64,000 nt of DNA, from the NCBI RefSeq assembly GCF_001646945.1, contig NZ_LUTV01000001.1, positions 903,935-967,934 on the forward strand, read 5' to 3'. Source of the stretch: Endozoicomonas ascidiicola. Lineage in GTDB: Bacteria > Pseudomonadota > Gammaproteobacteria > Pseudomonadales > Endozoicomonadaceae. The notes under the pieces are model-generated. The model did not search any database. It worked only from the letters and a program-made list of their open reading frames with translations, and was not told the origin of the DNA. A program made the position numbers and the translations under genes. The first letter of the stretch is position 1. Every line of letters begins with the position of its first letter. Of the stretch, positions 54,132 through 64,000 are shown piece by piece.

Positions 54132-54869
54132 CTACTGCTCTCTGATCAGCCGGTCTCCCGATGACGCCAAATCTCCCGCCGCTTTCATCATCTTCATCTG
54201 ACTTTCAAACTGGCGGCTCAACGAGATAAACGAAATCATTTCATCCATAGCACTGACATTACTGGTTTCCAGAAAGCCCGTTCTCAGTCGTACATTTGGA
54301 TCGGCATCCAGTGCTTCGCCATTGGCAGAAACGAACAAACCATTCCATGCCTTTTGTAATTCTGTCACTTCAGGGTTAACCAGTTTTAACTGACCGACTT
54401 CGACTGTTTCACCTGTGCCATCGGCAGGAATAATGGTAATTGTTCCGTCACCAGCAATCTCAATGGACTCAAACTCTGGTAACTGGACAGGCCCGGCATC
54501 ACCCATTACTGGTAACCCCTTGGCAGTCAGTAATTGACCATCAGCACTCACCTGAAACTGACCTGCACGGGTATACGCCTCATTACCATCAATGGTTTCT
54601 ACCGTGAACCAACCATCACCACTTACCACCGCATCCAACTTTCTGCCGGTGTGTTCCTGAGCCCCTACATCAAAGCTGCTTCCTAACCCTCGAGCAGACG
54701 ACATAATCCGACTTTGAAAACCATCCCCCTGCAATGCCACCGATAAACTGCTGACAAAATCACGACGGAAGCCCAATGTATTACTGTTGGTCAGGTTGTT
54801 GGCATGCACCTGCTGGGCACGCATGGACAGCGTGGCTCCGGCAGAACTGATATACAGCGCTTTATCCAT
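54132..54869 (-). CDS. flgF: proximal rod protein FlgF
   Basis: A 245-aa proximal rod subunit. DKALYISSAGATLSMRAQQVHANNLTNSNTLGFRRDF opens, and LETSNVSAMDEMISFISLSRQFESQMKMMKAAGDLASSGDRLI closes; the SGDRLIREQ ending is typical of FlgF. It lies 25 bases after flgE. Confidence 0.95.
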   Translation of the reverse strand: MDKALYISSAGATLSMRAQQVHANNLTNSNTLGFRRDFVSSLSVALQGDGFQSRIMSSARGLGSSFDVGAQEHTGRKLDAVVSGDGWFTVETIDGNEAYTRAGQFQVSADGQLLTAKGLPVMGDAGPVQLPEFESIEIAGDGTITIIPADGTGETVEVGQLKLVNPEVTELQKAWNGLFVSANGEALDADPNVRLRTGFLETSNVSAMDEMISFISLSRQFESQMKMMKAAGDLASSGDRLIREQ

Positions 54870-54894
54870 TATTTACGTCCTGTAAAAAACGTGA

Positions 54895-56112
54895 CTAGAT
54901 AATATTCATCAATGCTTGAGTCAGGTTATTACTGGTCTCAATGGTTTTCGCATTGGCCTGATAGTTACTTTGCGCCTCAATCAAACGAACCAGTTGTGAT
55001 GAGATATCCACATTGGATTGCTCAAGTGCACCCGCTTCCAGCTCTCCCATGATTCCGGAACCAGGAGCGCCAATCAGCGGAGCACCGGAAGCGAAGCTAG
55101 ACTGCCAAAGACTTTCACCGGTAGGAATCAATCCATTTTCGTTAGGAAAATCGGCAAGTACTACCTGACCCTGTGTCAGAGTCTGACCGTTTGAGTAGAG
55201 TGCCTGCAAAATCCCTTCCTGAGACACCCTGACGCCGGTCAATGCACCTGGAGGAAAGCCATCTTGAGTCACCTTGTTCACTGTAAAATCAGCACCTAGT
55301 TGAGAGAAATCTGCAATATCTACGTCAAAATTCATGGCAGCAGAACCAGCGAGACGAGCATCACCCAGCGGAATGTTCAACGCTGCGGTTCCTCCGGCAG
55401 GCGTCGCAAGGCTACCGTTAGTATTAAAAGTAAAAGTCTCGCTCAAATCAGCGGATGCCCCATTATCAAAATAGAAGTCCACTGCCCATGTATTGTCTGC
55501 TGTCTTGGAAAAATACAAACTTACCGTATGTGGTGACCCAAGGCTGTCGTTAACATCAAATGCCATGGTGGAATGAAATGTGGTTGGGTCTGCTGGATCA
55601 ATAACGCCAGAGAGTGCGGTTTCCCGAGCATCAAGATTGGCTGAACTCCCAACCTGAGTGGTGGCCTGTGCAGGCATGGTTCCCTGGGCAACTCTTAGAT
55701 TCGTCTGGCTTCCTGGCAGGATATTACCGGAGTTGTCAGCAGAGTAGCCTTGCAGATTATTCCCCAGGTTATTAACCAGATAATTCTCAGCATCCAGAGA
55801 AAAATACCCTGCCCGGGAATACGACAACTCACCATTATCACTGACCACAAAAAAGCCCTGTCCATTAATGGCCATATCCAATGCATTTTCTGTGAAAGTG
55901 ATACTTCCCTGAGAAAACTGTTGGCTAATACCAGATACCTGAACCCCCGCCACCTGGCTATTACCACCCGCAACCGACGATGCATAAACATCAGCAAACT
56001 CCACTCTGGAGCCTTTAAATCCAACGGTGCTGGTGTTGGCAATATTATTACTGACGACTTCCAGATCCTTCTGGGCAGCATTCAACCCGCTTAAACCAAT
56101 CTTGAATGACAT
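54895..56112 (-). CDS. flgE: flagellar hook protein FlgE
   Basis: A 405-aa hook subunit. SFKIGLSGLNAAQKDLEVVSNNIANTSTVGFKGSRVEFADVYA and the C-terminal EQSNVDISSQLVRLIEAQSNYQANAKTIETSNNL are diagnostic. ATG 56112 is set by GGAGG 7 bases upstream; the frame extends to 56133. It is exported before the FliK/FlhB switch. Confidence 0.96.
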   Translation of the reverse strand: MSFKIGLSGLNAAQKDLEVVSNNIANTSTVGFKGSRVEFADVYASSVAGGNSQVAGVQVSGISQQFSQGSITFTENALDMAINGQGFFVVSDNGELSYSRAGYFSLDAENYLVNNLGNNLQGYSADNSGNILPGSQTNLRVAQGTMPAQATTQVGSSANLDARETALSGVIDPADPTTFHSTMAFDVNDSLGSPHTVSLYFSKTADNTWAVDFYFDNGASADLSETFTFNTNGSLATPAGGTAALNIPLGDARLAGSAAMNFDVDIADFSQLGADFTVNKVTQDGFPPGALTGVRVSQEGILQALYSNGQTLTQGQVVLADFPNENGLIPTGESLWQSSFASGAPLIGAPGSGIMGELEAGALEQSNVDISSQLVRLIEAQSNYQANAKTIETSNNLTQALMNII

Positions 56113-56168
56113 TTGATTCCTCCCTGAACTCAAACAATTCTTTTGATGTTTTGACTTAGTAAAACCTT

Positions 56169-56813
56169 TTAATCACCAACCGAAGCCACTGACGACAATG
56201 GGTAAGCCCCCATGTTGGCTAATCTCAAATACACACCCTGTCCGGTTGTCTCAACACCAGACACCTTGCCAGTGAGCGAGACTCCGGCAGCGTAAGCATC
56301 ACCACCATTAATGGCTGTCGCCGTAATGGTGTATTCACCGGGTTGAATACCTTCAAACTCAAACGGAACCACACCCGCGCTATAAGCACCCAATGAACGG
56401 GAGGCGACTTCTGTTCCAGCATTGTCATAAACTCGAATCAACACATCACTGGCTGCAACCGGTAGCTGAGCTTCACCTGTCACTGCACTGTCGGCGTCGT
56501 TAACTATAAGACGATTGGTGCTTACCTGAACGTTCTGTCCCAGCAATTGCGCAGCACCGAGCATTTGAGATTGCTGCAACGAACTGGTTAATCCACTAAT
56601 GCGACCATCAATAGAGTTCAAGCTTTCCACTGACGATATCTGGGAAAGCTGGGTCAGCATCTGATTGGTGTCCTGCGGAGAGGTGGGGTCCTGATTTTCC
56701 AACTGAGTAATAAACAGTTTCAAAAATTGATCCTGATTCACCTGTAGGGAACCGGAAGCACTGTTGGAGGTGGTGGCTACTGACGTGTTGTTAACCGGAT
56801 TAATTCCTGTCAC
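56169..56813 (-). CDS. flgD: hook cap protein FlgD
   Basis: A 214-aa hook-assembly scaffold. LQVNQDQFLKLFITQLENQDPTSPQDTNQMLTQLSQISSVES is the conserved N-domain, and residues 90-190 form the Ig/tudor-like part with FEFEGIQPGEYTITATA. It is lost when the hook is complete. The length is normal. Confidence 0.95.
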   Translation of the reverse strand: MTGINPVNNTSVATTSNSASGSLQVNQDQFLKLFITQLENQDPTSPQDTNQMLTQLSQISSVESLNSIDGRISGLTSSLQQSQMLGAAQLLGQNVQVSTNRLIVNDADSAVTGEAQLPVAASDVLIRVYDNAGTEVASRSLGAYSAGVVPFEFEGIQPGEYTITATAINGGDAYAAGVSLTGKVSGVETTGQGVYLRLANMGAYPLSSVASVGD

Positions 56814-56848
56814 GTATCATCCTTTATACTTTTGTGCAGCCAAAGCGA

Positions 56849-57259
56849 CTACTCAGCAAGAGATAGAAGGGTTTGCTGCAATTTCCTGGCACTGACCATC
56901 ACTTCCATACTGCTCTGATAACTGCGGGTTGCTGATAACATATCTGCCATTTCCTGTATGACATTAATATCTGGGTAATAGACATAACCCGTTTCATCCG
57001 CCAGAGGATTCCCCGGCTCATAACGTCGATTGTTGTCACTGGGTGGCATTTTATAAACGCCTTCAATATTCACCCGGGCAGATTGACCTTCCAGATCATC
57101 ATATATTGTTGAGAATACAGGTCGCAGTGGCCGGTATGCCGTCTCTGGGGAACTGCCAACACTGGACATGTTGGCCAGATTACTGGCGATGCTGTTTAAA
57201 CGAACTGTCTGGGCATTAAGGGCTGAACCAGAAACCGCAAAAATATTGCTGAGTGACAT
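56849..57259 (-). CDS. flgC: proximal rod protein FlgC
   Basis: A 136-aa proximal rod subunit. SLSNIFAVSGSALNAQTVRLNSIASNLANMSSVGSSPETAYR opens, and VIQEMADMLSATRSYQSSMEVMVSARKLQQTLLSL closes. ATG 57259 is one base from the flgB stop and follows a strong GGAGG site. Confidence 0.95.
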   Translation of the reverse strand: MSLSNIFAVSGSALNAQTVRLNSIASNLANMSSVGSSPETAYRPLRPVFSTIYDDLEGQSARVNIEGVYKMPPSDNNRRYEPGNPLADETGYVYYPDINVIQEMADMLSATRSYQSSMEVMVSARKLQQTLLSLAE

Positions 57260-57260
57260 G

Positions 57261-57650
57261 TTACATGCCTCCTCTAATGGCAAGTTCTAAACCGCTGAAC
57301 TTCTTTTTCACAAACGTGAGGCTGGTTTGAAAAGACAGTGCATTTTGGGAGAAAGACGACTGTTCAACACCTAATTCAACAGTATTACCATCGCTGGTCT
57401 GCTGGTAAGGCATTCGATACTGCAGTGCTCCAGTACCGGCAAATAGACCGAGCTTCATATGGTCTTCCCTGAACCCTGAATCCGGTGTTCTTAATTGTTG
57501 ATCCAGTACTGATGAAAACTCGATATCCCGTGATTTGAACCCAGGCGTATCAACATTGGCCAAGTTGCCTGCCAACACTTCGGCCCTTAAACCACGAAAA
57601 GCCAGTGCCTGGGGGTGAACGCCAAGCGCATTCTCAAAGCTGATCGCCAT
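57261..57650 (-). CDS. flgB: proximal rod protein FlgB
   Basis: A 129-aa proximal rod subunit, first gene of the minus-strand rod-hook operon. HPQALAFRGLRAEVLAGNLANVDTPGFKSRDIEF is diagnostic. The C-terminal FQTSLTFVKKKFSGLELAIRG is standard. It lies opposite gspC across a 395-bp gap that must contain the operon promoter. Confidence 0.95.
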   Translation of the reverse strand: MAISFENALGVHPQALAFRGLRAEVLAGNLANVDTPGFKSRDIEFSSVLDQQLRTPDSGFREDHMKLGLFAGTGALQYRMPYQQTSDGNTVELGVEQSSFSQNALSFQTSLTFVKKKFSGLELAIRGGM

Positions 57651-58045
57651 ATATCAATCCCACTCCATGCTCATTTATTATTTGTCCCTTTCATAAAAGT
57701 GACATTCGAATACATGATGATATAAACCAGCCCATCAAAATTGGTCAATGAAGGCCATAAATGTGTATCTGTTTGAAGCAGTGATACTTTAAATACCATA
57801 AGGAAAAACCATGAAATACCAGAAGTTAAAAATCAGAAAACCATCAATATAATCAACCCCCTACAAAGCAATACCCCAATCAACCATGCAAAGATATGGC
57901 AAATATTAATGAAGACCCGTTTCTCAGCCCTACATTTACTTACCAAAAAAACAGGAAAAATGTGTTCACCATCTTGTTAGACAGGTTTTTATGATGGTTA
58001 AATGGACATCAAGCCCAAGACGTTTACCAGGATATAGGGCAAGCT
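57651..58045. other. 395-bp divergent region between flgB and gspC
   Basis: A/T-rich and without a plausible gene. On plus, TTGTTA (57974-57979), 18 bases, TTAAAT (57998-58003) is a fair sigma-70 match for gspC. On minus, near 57895, TTTGCCATATCTTTGCA has the TTGCA half of a sigma-54 -12 element but lacks the GG of the -24 element, so it is not called. No repeats or RNA genes are seen. Confidence 0.4.
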
Positions 58046-58945
58046 GTGATATACAACAATAATAAAACCAGCAGTAATGGACATATTTTTACCAGTCGGA
58101 AGTCGTTTTTTCGACGCATTAATATCATCTATCTAAAGTACTTTTTCCTGCTAATCCTGATCTTGCTGATTGCCAGAGAATCCGCTCAAATCACTTGGCT
58201 ACTGATGTCAGATGCCAACTCAACACCTGCGGAATTGCAGCAAGACTTACAGCAAAACAAGACGGTAACGATTCCTGATCAAAGCGACCTGCACCAACTG
58301 AAGAGCCTTCAACTTTTTGGCCAACCTCCTATACCTGTAAAAAAATCAGTGCCAAAAGATATACCGGTCTCTCGAATTGCAGCGCGAATAACCGGACTGG
58401 TTTTCAGTAGCAACCCTGAAGGTTCTCTCGCGATCATTCGTTCTGGCTCATCTGATTTAACCTATCGAAAGGGAGATACCCTTAAAGGTACGCAAGCGAC
58501 AGTAGATGCTATTTACTCTGATCGGGTCATCATTCAAAACGGTGTACGATATGAATCACTGTTGATGTACCCAGAAGAAGCCTCTAAAAAAATTGCAACC
58601 AACAACACAGTAACAGCCACCCACATTAAAAAATCATCCAAAAACATTTCGGATCTAAAAACTCAGCTTCAGGAAAAACCAGAGTCCTGGTCTGAAATTG
58701 TCACCATATCGCCTATACGGAGAGATGGGAAACTTCAGGGATACCGAATTAATCCGGCAAAATATCCTCAGTACTTTTCTGAGCTTGGGTTGAAACCCAA
58801 TGACATGGCAATTGCGATCAATGGCTTTGACTTAACAGACAACAATGAGGCCATGAAAGTTATCGGGCAACTTTCATCACTGCAACAGATATCACTAACA
58901 ATTGAAAGGGATGGTCAGCGTTTTGAAATTGATTTGTCTTCCTGA
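58046..58945 (+). CDS. gspC: type II secretion protein GspC
   Basis: A 299-aa inner-membrane protein that links the inner platform to the secretin. One membrane segment near 28-47 (YLKYFFLLILILLIARESAQ). A homology region at about 110-180 (IAARITGLVFSSNPEGSLAIIRSG) binds GspD. A C-terminal PDZ domain follows from about 205 (QGYRINPAKYPQYFSELGLKPNDMAIAINGFDLTD). It starts with GTG 58046. Its end overlaps gspD. Confidence 0.92.
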   Translation: MIYNNNKTSSNGHIFTSRKSFFRRINIIYLKYFFLLILILLIARESAQITWLLMSDANSTPAELQQDLQQNKTVTIPDQSDLHQLKSLQLFGQPPIPVKKSVPKDIPVSRIAARITGLVFSSNPEGSLAIIRSGSSDLTYRKGDTLKGTQATVDAIYSDRVIIQNGVRYESLLMYPEEASKKIATNNTVTATHIKKSSKNISDLKTQLQEKPESWSEIVTISPIRRDGKLQGYRINPAKYPQYFSELGLKPNDMAIAINGFDLTDNNEAMKVIGQLSSLQQISLTIERDGQRFEIDLSS

Positions 58946-61037
58946 TAGTACCGGAAAGCTGCTGAGCGCAACGTTCCTATTTCTACTTTTGACCTTTCCA
59001 GTATTAGTGACTGCAAATAGTGCTCTTTATTCAGCCAGCTTTGAGAAAGCGGAGATAAAAGAGTTTATTAACACCGTCAGCACCAACCTGAACAAGACCA
59101 TCATCGTTGATCCGGCAGTTCGTGGTGAAGTCACGATTCGTGCTTATGAGCAGTTGAATCAACGGCAGTATTATCAGATGTTTCTTTCTGTTTTATCGGT
59201 CCATGGCTTCGCTGCCATTGAAGATGACAGTGGCCTGGTAAAAATCATTCCTGACAAAAATGCCCGCACATCGTCTATTCCCGTTGTGGCCGGTAAAAAG
59301 TTGGAAGACCAGGCGCCCTATGGTGGAGATGAAGTCGTCACCTGGGTATTGCCTGTCAGCCACGTTCCGGTGCGGGAACTTTCTCCAATTCTCCGCCAGC
59401 TGGTAAATAGCTCAGGCAGTGTCGTTCATTATGACCCATCAAATATTCTGATTCTTAGTGGTCGCGCCAATAACCTTGAGCGTATTGCTGAAGTTGTCCG
59501 TCGTGTCGATCAGGCTGGTATGCGCAGTGTTCAGATTATTCAGCTTCATCATGCATCCGCCAGTGAGATGGAAAGAATTCTTATGGCGGTTTACGTCTCT
59601 CAGGGTCAGAAACCCAGTGGGCTGCCGCCAGTCATTGTCAGTAATGAAAGCAGTAATCAGATCATTCTCTCAGCCGATGCTCAAACCCTGCATCGAATGA
59701 AAACTCTGTTAATTCAGATGGATTCAGAGCGTAAATCCAGTGGCAATATTAAAGTCTTCTATCTGCATTACGCCAAAGCCGATGATCTTAAAAAAGTGCT
59801 GGATGGCGTGGGTAAAATGCTGATTGCTACAGGGAAGAGTGGACAGAGTGCGGCTGGCACAGACTACGGCATCGAGACGCATGAACAGACTAACGCCCTG
59901 ATCGTCACAGCCCGCCCTGATGTTATGCAAGCGATGGAATCTGTTATCCAGCAACTGGATATACGACGAGCACAGGTTATGGTCGAGGCCATCATTGTCG
60001 AAGTAGCCGATGGCGATGGCATCAATCTTTCCTTTCAACTGGCCAGTAACGATGGCAGTAGCCTCATGCAGTTTCAAGACGGTTCCAGCGTGCCCATTGG
60101 CGAGCTTCTGGTGGGTATGAAAGAAGCCAAAGATGAAAAAGGGACCACTGTCATTGATAGCACTGGTGCAAAAACAGTTAACCCTGATAAGCCCGGCGAC
60201 TACACTGCACTAGCCTCTGCTCTTGCCAAAGTCTCAGGGGCCGCATTTAGCATCACTTCCGGTGATTGGACTGCTCTGCTTCAGGCGGTCACCACGTCAA
60301 GTGAATCTAATGTGCTCGCGACTCCCAGCCTGCTCACCATGGATAATGAAGAAGCGTCGTTCATTGTCGGTGACGAAGTTCCAACGCTCACAGGTTCGAC
60401 AGCCAGCTCAGACAATGACAACCCTTTCCAGACCATTGAAAGAAAAGAGGTTGGCGTTAAGTTAAAAGTCACTCCTCAGATAAATGCCGGTGATGCGGTC
60501 AAGCTGACGATTGAGCAGGAAGTCTCCAGCATTAATGGTCGTACACCGGTTGACGTAACGTTCTCCACACGAAAAGTGAATACCTCTGTCATGGTAAAGA
60601 CAGGGGATACGGTTGTGATCGGTGGTTTGTTGGATGAGAACGTTCAGGAAAGTGTTTCAAAGGTCCCCTTGCTTGGTGATATTCCCATTCTTGGTCATCT
60701 ATTTCGATCAACATCCAGTAAGAAGGTTAAGAAAAATCTGATGATCTTTCTTCGTCCTACGATCATTCGAGACGATCTGGTAATGAATGCTATCAGCGGT
60801 CAAAAGTATGATCTGATTCGCGCCCATCAGCTGGATAAAAAAAATCAGGGGATCTCACTGATGCCCGGCTTCGATACCCCGGTTCTCCCCGAACAACCAA
60901 CAGCCCATCAACTCCTTGAAGAGCTTAGGCGACAATCAGAAAGCACTAAAGGCAAGCCTGCCAAGAATAAGCCAGTCAGTGATACTGAATTTAAAGTTTC
61001 AGCAACATCAATTCGCCAGCTTCACGGGGAACGATGA
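58911..61037 (+). CDS. gspD: type II secretion secretin GspD
   Basis: A 708-aa outer-membrane secretin. Signal segment about 15-36 ([20 protein letters not shown]), then N0 ([19 protein letters not shown]) and N1-N3 repeats with the Ser/Gly-rich N3 loop. The C-terminal secretin core is marked by [30 protein letters not shown] and [35 protein letters not shown]. The start is uncertain: ATG 58911 or nearby TTG codons within gspC. Its stop overlaps gspE. Confidence 0.94.
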   Translation: MVSVLKLICLPDSTGKLLSATFLFLLLTFPVLVTANSALYSASFEKAEIKEFINTVSTNLNKTIIVDPAVRGEVTIRAYEQLNQRQYYQMFLSVLSVHGFAAIEDDSGLVKIIPDKNARTSSIPVVAGKKLEDQAPYGGDEVVTWVLPVSHVPVRELSPILRQLVNSSGSVVHYDPSNILILSGRANNLERIAEVVRRVDQAGMRSVQIIQLHHASASEMERILMAVYVSQGQKPSGLPPVIVSNESSNQIILSADAQTLHRMKTLLIQMDSERKSSGNIKVFYLHYAKADDLKKVLDGVGKMLIATGKSGQSAAGTDYGIETHEQTNALIVTARPDVMQAMESVIQQLDIRRAQVMVEAIIVEVADGDGINLSFQLASNDGSSLMQFQDGSSVPIGELLVGMKEAKDEKGTTVIDSTGAKTVNPDKPGDYTALASALAKVSGAAFSITSGDWTALLQAVTTSSESNVLATPSLLTMDNEEASFIVGDEVPTLTGSTASSDNDNPFQTIERKEVGVKLKVTPQINAGDAVKLTIEQEVSSINGRTPVDVTFSTRKVNTSVMVKTGDTVVIGGLLDENVQESVSKVPLLGDIPILGHLFRSTSSKKVKKNLMIFLRPTIIRDDLVMNAISGQKYDLIRAHQLDKKNQGISLMPGFDTPVLPEQPTAHQLLEELRRQSESTKGKPAKNKPVSDTEFKVSATSIRQLHGER

Positions 61038-62629
61038 TGCCAGATACTTCAGCACTATCACGTCAAACACCTCAAAACGAAAGGGCACCCCAACAGGCTG
61101 TTACACAGTCAGAAGATATACTCATTGAGAAACGGGTTCAGGATACCAATACATCACTGGATAGCCATGTTAATAAAGCACTGCCATTTTCTTTTGCCCG
61201 TCGATTTAATCTTCTACTGTCGTTTGACAATCAAAATAACCCACAACTTTTTTTCAAAGATAAGCCAGAAAACTCCGCATTAATTGAAGTACGCAGGCTC
61301 GTTGGTAAACCACTATCTCTAAGCCACCTTTCCGACGATGACTTTGAAAAGCGACTGGCTGAACACTATCAGAAAGATTCTTCAGCAGCCCGGCAACTGA
61401 TGAACGACATCGGTAATGATGAAGGACTTCAGGCACTTGCCGAGGAATTGCCAGAAGATGAAGATCTTCTGGAAGCCGATGACGGTGCCCCGATCATTCG
61501 CCTGATTAATGCCATGCTCGGAGAAGCCATCAAGGAAGGGGCTTCTGATATTCATATAGAAACCTTTGAAAAGAATCTGACGGTTCGTTTCCGTGTTGAT
61601 GGCGTACTGCGCGAAATCCTTCGGCCTCAACGCAAACTGGCCGCAGTACTGGTTTCCCGAGTGAAGGTTATGGCGAAACTGGATATCGCCGAAAAACGGG
61701 TACCTCAGGATGGTCGTATATCTCTGCGCATTGGGGGTCGTGCGGTTGATGTTCGCGTATCAACATTGCCATCCCGACACGGTGAGCGAATTGTACTGCG
61801 CCTGCTCGACCGAAACAGCGTTCAACTGGATCTTGCTCATCTTGGCATGGAGGAAGGCCTTAATGATCAATTCCAACAACTACTGCGAAAGCCTCATGGC
61901 ATTATTCTGGTTACCGGACCAACCGGTTCCGGTAAAAGCACCACACTTTATGCAGGCCTCAGCACCATTAATAACCGTGAGCGTAATATTCTGACGGTGG
62001 AAGACCCTGTGGAATACGATCTGGAAGGCATTGGTCAGACACAGGTAAATCCAAAAGTAGATATGACTTTTGCCAGGGGACTCAGGGCAATTCTACGACA
62101 GGATCCTGATGTGGTTATGATCGGTGAAATTCGAGATTTGGAAACCGCAGAGATCGCTATTCAAGCATCTCTAACCGGCCACCTTGTGCTCAGTACACTT
62201 CATACTAATACCGCTATCGGTGCAGTCACACGCTTGCGAGATATGGGGGTTGAACCTTTTCTATTGTCATCAAGTTTATTGGGCGTACTTGCTCAGCGTC
62301 TGGTGCGAGTACTTTGCCCAGAATGCCGTGAACAAAGACCGGCCAGTAATCTGGAAATGAGCGTAATGGGGCTTAAGACAGATCAAAGTTTATGGCACGC
62401 AACCGGTTGTGAGGAATGTCACCATACCGGTTATCGCGGAAGAACAGGCATCCACGAACTCTTTCTGGTGAACGATACAGCTAGACGGCTGATTCACGAT
62501 GGCGCTGGTGAACAGTCAATCAAACAGGAAATACGTCATTCGATAGACAGTATGCAAAGTGACGGTTTTCAAAAAATTCTCAATGGCATCACTACGCTTG
62601 AAGAAGTGATGCGAGTCACTAGAGAGTAA
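61034..62629 (+). CDS. gspE: type II secretion ATPase GspE
   Basis: A 531-aa cytoplasmic traffic ATPase. Walker [10 protein letters not shown] is at 295-303; Asp box [15 protein letters not shown] and Walker [17 protein letters not shown] follow; His box [10 protein letters not shown] zinc module with C428, C431, C459 and C462 is intact. ATG 61034 overlaps the gspD stop as ATGA, with a second ATG one codon on. Confidence 0.96.
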   Translation: MMPDTSALSRQTPQNERAPQQAVTQSEDILIEKRVQDTNTSLDSHVNKALPFSFARRFNLLLSFDNQNNPQLFFKDKPENSALIEVRRLVGKPLSLSHLSDDDFEKRLAEHYQKDSSAARQLMNDIGNDEGLQALAEELPEDEDLLEADDGAPIIRLINAMLGEAIKEGASDIHIETFEKNLTVRFRVDGVLREILRPQRKLAAVLVSRVKVMAKLDIAEKRVPQDGRISLRIGGRAVDVRVSTLPSRHGERIVLRLLDRNSVQLDLAHLGMEEGLNDQFQQLLRKPHGIILVTGPTGSGKSTTLYAGLSTINNRERNILTVEDPVEYDLEGIGQTQVNPKVDMTFARGLRAILRQDPDVVMIGEIRDLETAEIAIQASLTGHLVLSTLHTNTAIGAVTRLRDMGVEPFLLSSSLLGVLAQRLVRVLCPECREQRPASNLEMSVMGLKTDQSLWHATGCEECHHTGYRGRTGIHELFLVNDTARRLIHDGAGEQSIKQEIRHSIDSMQSDGFQKILNGITTLEEVMRVTRE

Positions 62630-62643
62630 GCAGGTATTAAACG

Positions 62644-63891
62644 ATGAGCGTATATACCTATGAAGCCCTGGATGCAAAAGGGAAAAAGAATAAAGGGGTA
62701 ATGGAAGCTGATACTCCCCGTCAGGTAAGACAGAAGCTCAGAGTTTCTGGACTCAATGCCGTCAGTGTTATAGAAGCTTCTCACAAAGTCAGGACAACAA
62801 CCGCCAGTTCTGAAGGAGCACCAAAAAGCAGACTTCCTATATTACAGAAACAGGCAAACAATGCGGAAGTAGCTTTGTTAACTCGACAGCTGGCAACACT
62901 GGTTGCTGCCGGCATTCCTTTGGAAGAATGTTTAAACGCACTCATCAAACAAGTCAGAAAACCACACCTTAAAACCATTATTACGACTGTACGCTCAAAA
63001 ATTCTCGAAGGCCAAACTCTCGCAGACAGCCTTGGCAGTTACCCAAAAACGTTTGACCGTTTATATCGAGCCATGGTGGCCGCTGGTGAAAAATCAGGGC
63101 ACCTTGATCACGTTCTGGAAAGACTTGCTGACTTCACAGAGCATCGACAGAAAATCAAAAGTCAGCTGATTCAGGCAATGATTTACCCCGTCATTCTAAC
63201 TGTAGTCGCGATTGCTGTAGTGGCAGCTTTGTTGACCACTGTCGTTCCTACAGTGGTTGAACAATTTTCCCATATGGGGGAACAGCTACCAGCCATGACT
63301 CAAGCGCTCATCAGTATCAGCGACTTTGTCCGCTCTTTCGGCCTGTGGATTACCGGAATTCTTCTTATAGCCTTGGTTATACGACAACAAATACTGAAAC
63401 GCAGTCGCTCTCTTCGGTTAATGAATGATCGTTTGTTTTTGAAGTTACCAATATTAGGTGGCGTACTGAGTGGTGTCGACAGTGCAAGGTTCGCCAGAAC
63501 GCTCAGTATTCTTACCAGCAGTACCGTTCCTCTGTTGGAAGGTATGGGTATCGCCTCAAATGTATTATCGAACCAGTATATGCAGGACTCTCTGCTAAAA
63601 GCGGCGGAACGAGTGAAAGAAGGATCAACACTCTGGCAATCCCTTGAACAAACAGAGCTTTTCTCCCCAATGATGCTGTACATCATCGCCAGCGGTGAAA
63701 AGTCTGGCGAACTGACCAACATGCTCGCCCGCGCAGCAGATAATCAGGATCAACAGTTTGAATCCCAAGTGAATATAGCGTTGGGCATTTTTGGCCCGCT
63801 GTTAATCGTAACGATGGCAGGTGTCGTACTGTTTATCGTTATGGCCATTTTAACACCCATGCTGGATTTGAACTCTCTGATTGCCAGCTAA
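62644..63891 (+). CDS. gspF: type II secretion inner-membrane protein GspF
   Basis: A 415-aa platform protein with three membrane segments (near 178-198, 230-250, 380-402) and two GspF domains. LTRQLATLVAAGIPLEECLNAL and LARTLSILTSSTVPLLEGMGIASNVLSN are the repeated motifs. YEALDAKGKKNKGVMEADTPRQVRQKLR is the usual N-terminus. It lies 14 bases after gspE and 18 before gspG. Confidence 0.95.
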   Translation: MSVYTYEALDAKGKKNKGVMEADTPRQVRQKLRVSGLNAVSVIEASHKVRTTTASSEGAPKSRLPILQKQANNAEVALLTRQLATLVAAGIPLEECLNALIKQVRKPHLKTIITTVRSKILEGQTLADSLGSYPKTFDRLYRAMVAAGEKSGHLDHVLERLADFTEHRQKIKSQLIQAMIYPVILTVVAIAVVAALLTTVVPTVVEQFSHMGEQLPAMTQALISISDFVRSFGLWITGILLIALVIRQQILKRSRSLRLMNDRLFLKLPILGGVLSGVDSARFARTLSILTSSTVPLLEGMGIASNVLSNQYMQDSLLKAAERVKEGSTLWQSLEQTELFSPMMLYIIASGEKSGELTNMLARAADNQDQQFESQVNIALGIFGPLLIVTMAGVVLFIVMAILTPMLDLNSLIAS

Positions 63892-63909
63892 GATTGACAG
63901 GAAACTGCA

Positions 63910-64000
63910 ATGAAAAAGAAGAATAAACATCCTCATGAAGCAGGCTTTACATTACTGGAGATCATGGTCGTTATTGTCATTCTCGGTGTGTTAGCCAGTT
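63910..64000 (+). CDS. gspG: major pseudopilin GspG (5' end only)
   Basis: The first 30 codons of the pseudopilin, cut by the window end. A short basic leader (MKKKNKHPHEAG) precedes the prepilin-peptidase site G/FTLLEI with cleavage after Gly 12 and the Glu +5, then the hydrophobic MVVIVILGVLAS. AGGAAA precedes the ATG. Confidence 0.92.
   Translation, partial: MKKKNKHPHEAGFTLLEIMVVIVILGVLAS

Noticed and set aside
57885-57905. Sigma-54-like site upstream of flgB
   Set aside because: The TTGCA half is present, but the GG of the -24 element is missing, so it does not meet the minimum consensus.

Overview
The window reads as chromosomal DNA of a marine-type gammaproteobacterium. Core genes (glmM, folP, ftsH, rlmE, yhbY, yciH) are in gammaproteobacterial form and partly in the usual order. 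A DUF2333 gene and a lateral-type flagellar cluster fit the Oceanospirillales / Endozoicomonadaceae-Hahellaceae neighbourhood, but this placement is inference from gene content, not from a phylogeny.

Layout. (1) 0.1-9.6 kb: housekeeping block. On the minus strand rlmE, ftsH, folP and glmM lie in conserved order, with a strong terminator between ftsH and folP. A predicted secreted gamma-glutamylcyclotransferase-like gene splits the usual rlmE/yhbY divergent pair. Then come yhbY, yciH, an HD-domain hydrolase and a DUF2333 gene. (2) 9.8-9.9 kb: a CAT-anticodon tRNA (probably tRNA-Ile2) with a clear promoter. (3) 9.95-14.5 kb: a basic-amino-acid type ABC transporter split into two divergent halves, next to an AstE/aspartoacylase-like zinc hydrolase. 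(4) 14.6-20.9 kb: an oligopeptide-type ABC transporter whose binding protein has a C-terminal membrane anchor and whose two ATPase domains are fused.

(5) 20.9-57.7 kb: one nearly complete flagellar system with no chemotaxis genes. The order fliC-fliD-fliS-fliT-fliK-fliL-fliA-motA-motB (minus strand) matches the lafABCDEFSTU order of lateral / Flag-2 systems. fliQ-fliR-flhB-flhA-fliM-fliN-fliP run on plus. flgBCDEFGHIJ-K-L, flgM-flgN, a motY-like gene, fliEFGHIJ and flgA run on minus. Several genes are not standard flagellar parts: a 567-aa deaminase-like protein between flgK and flgL, a degenerate HsdM-HsdS-like fusion and an NTF2-like protein between fliP and flgA, and a 56-aa membrane protein immediately after fliP. 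FlgJ has only the rod-binding domain and abuts a 157-bp palindromic element. Candidate FliA (sigma-28) promoters of the form TAAG-N15-NCCGA precede fliC and flgM; a weaker one precedes fliD. (6) 58.0-64.0 kb: the start of a type II secretion operon, gspC-D-E-F-G, with gspG cut by the window edge.

How they work together: export gate (FliPQR-FlhBA), ATPase complex (FliHIJ), switch (FliGMN), MS ring, rod, P/L rings, hook, junction proteins, cap, filament, chaperones and stator are all present. The cluster could build a motor alone except for the missing master regulator, FliO, FlgJ muramidase and chemotaxis input. The usual lateral-system activator (LafK-type) and any polar-type FlhF/FlhG are not in this window.
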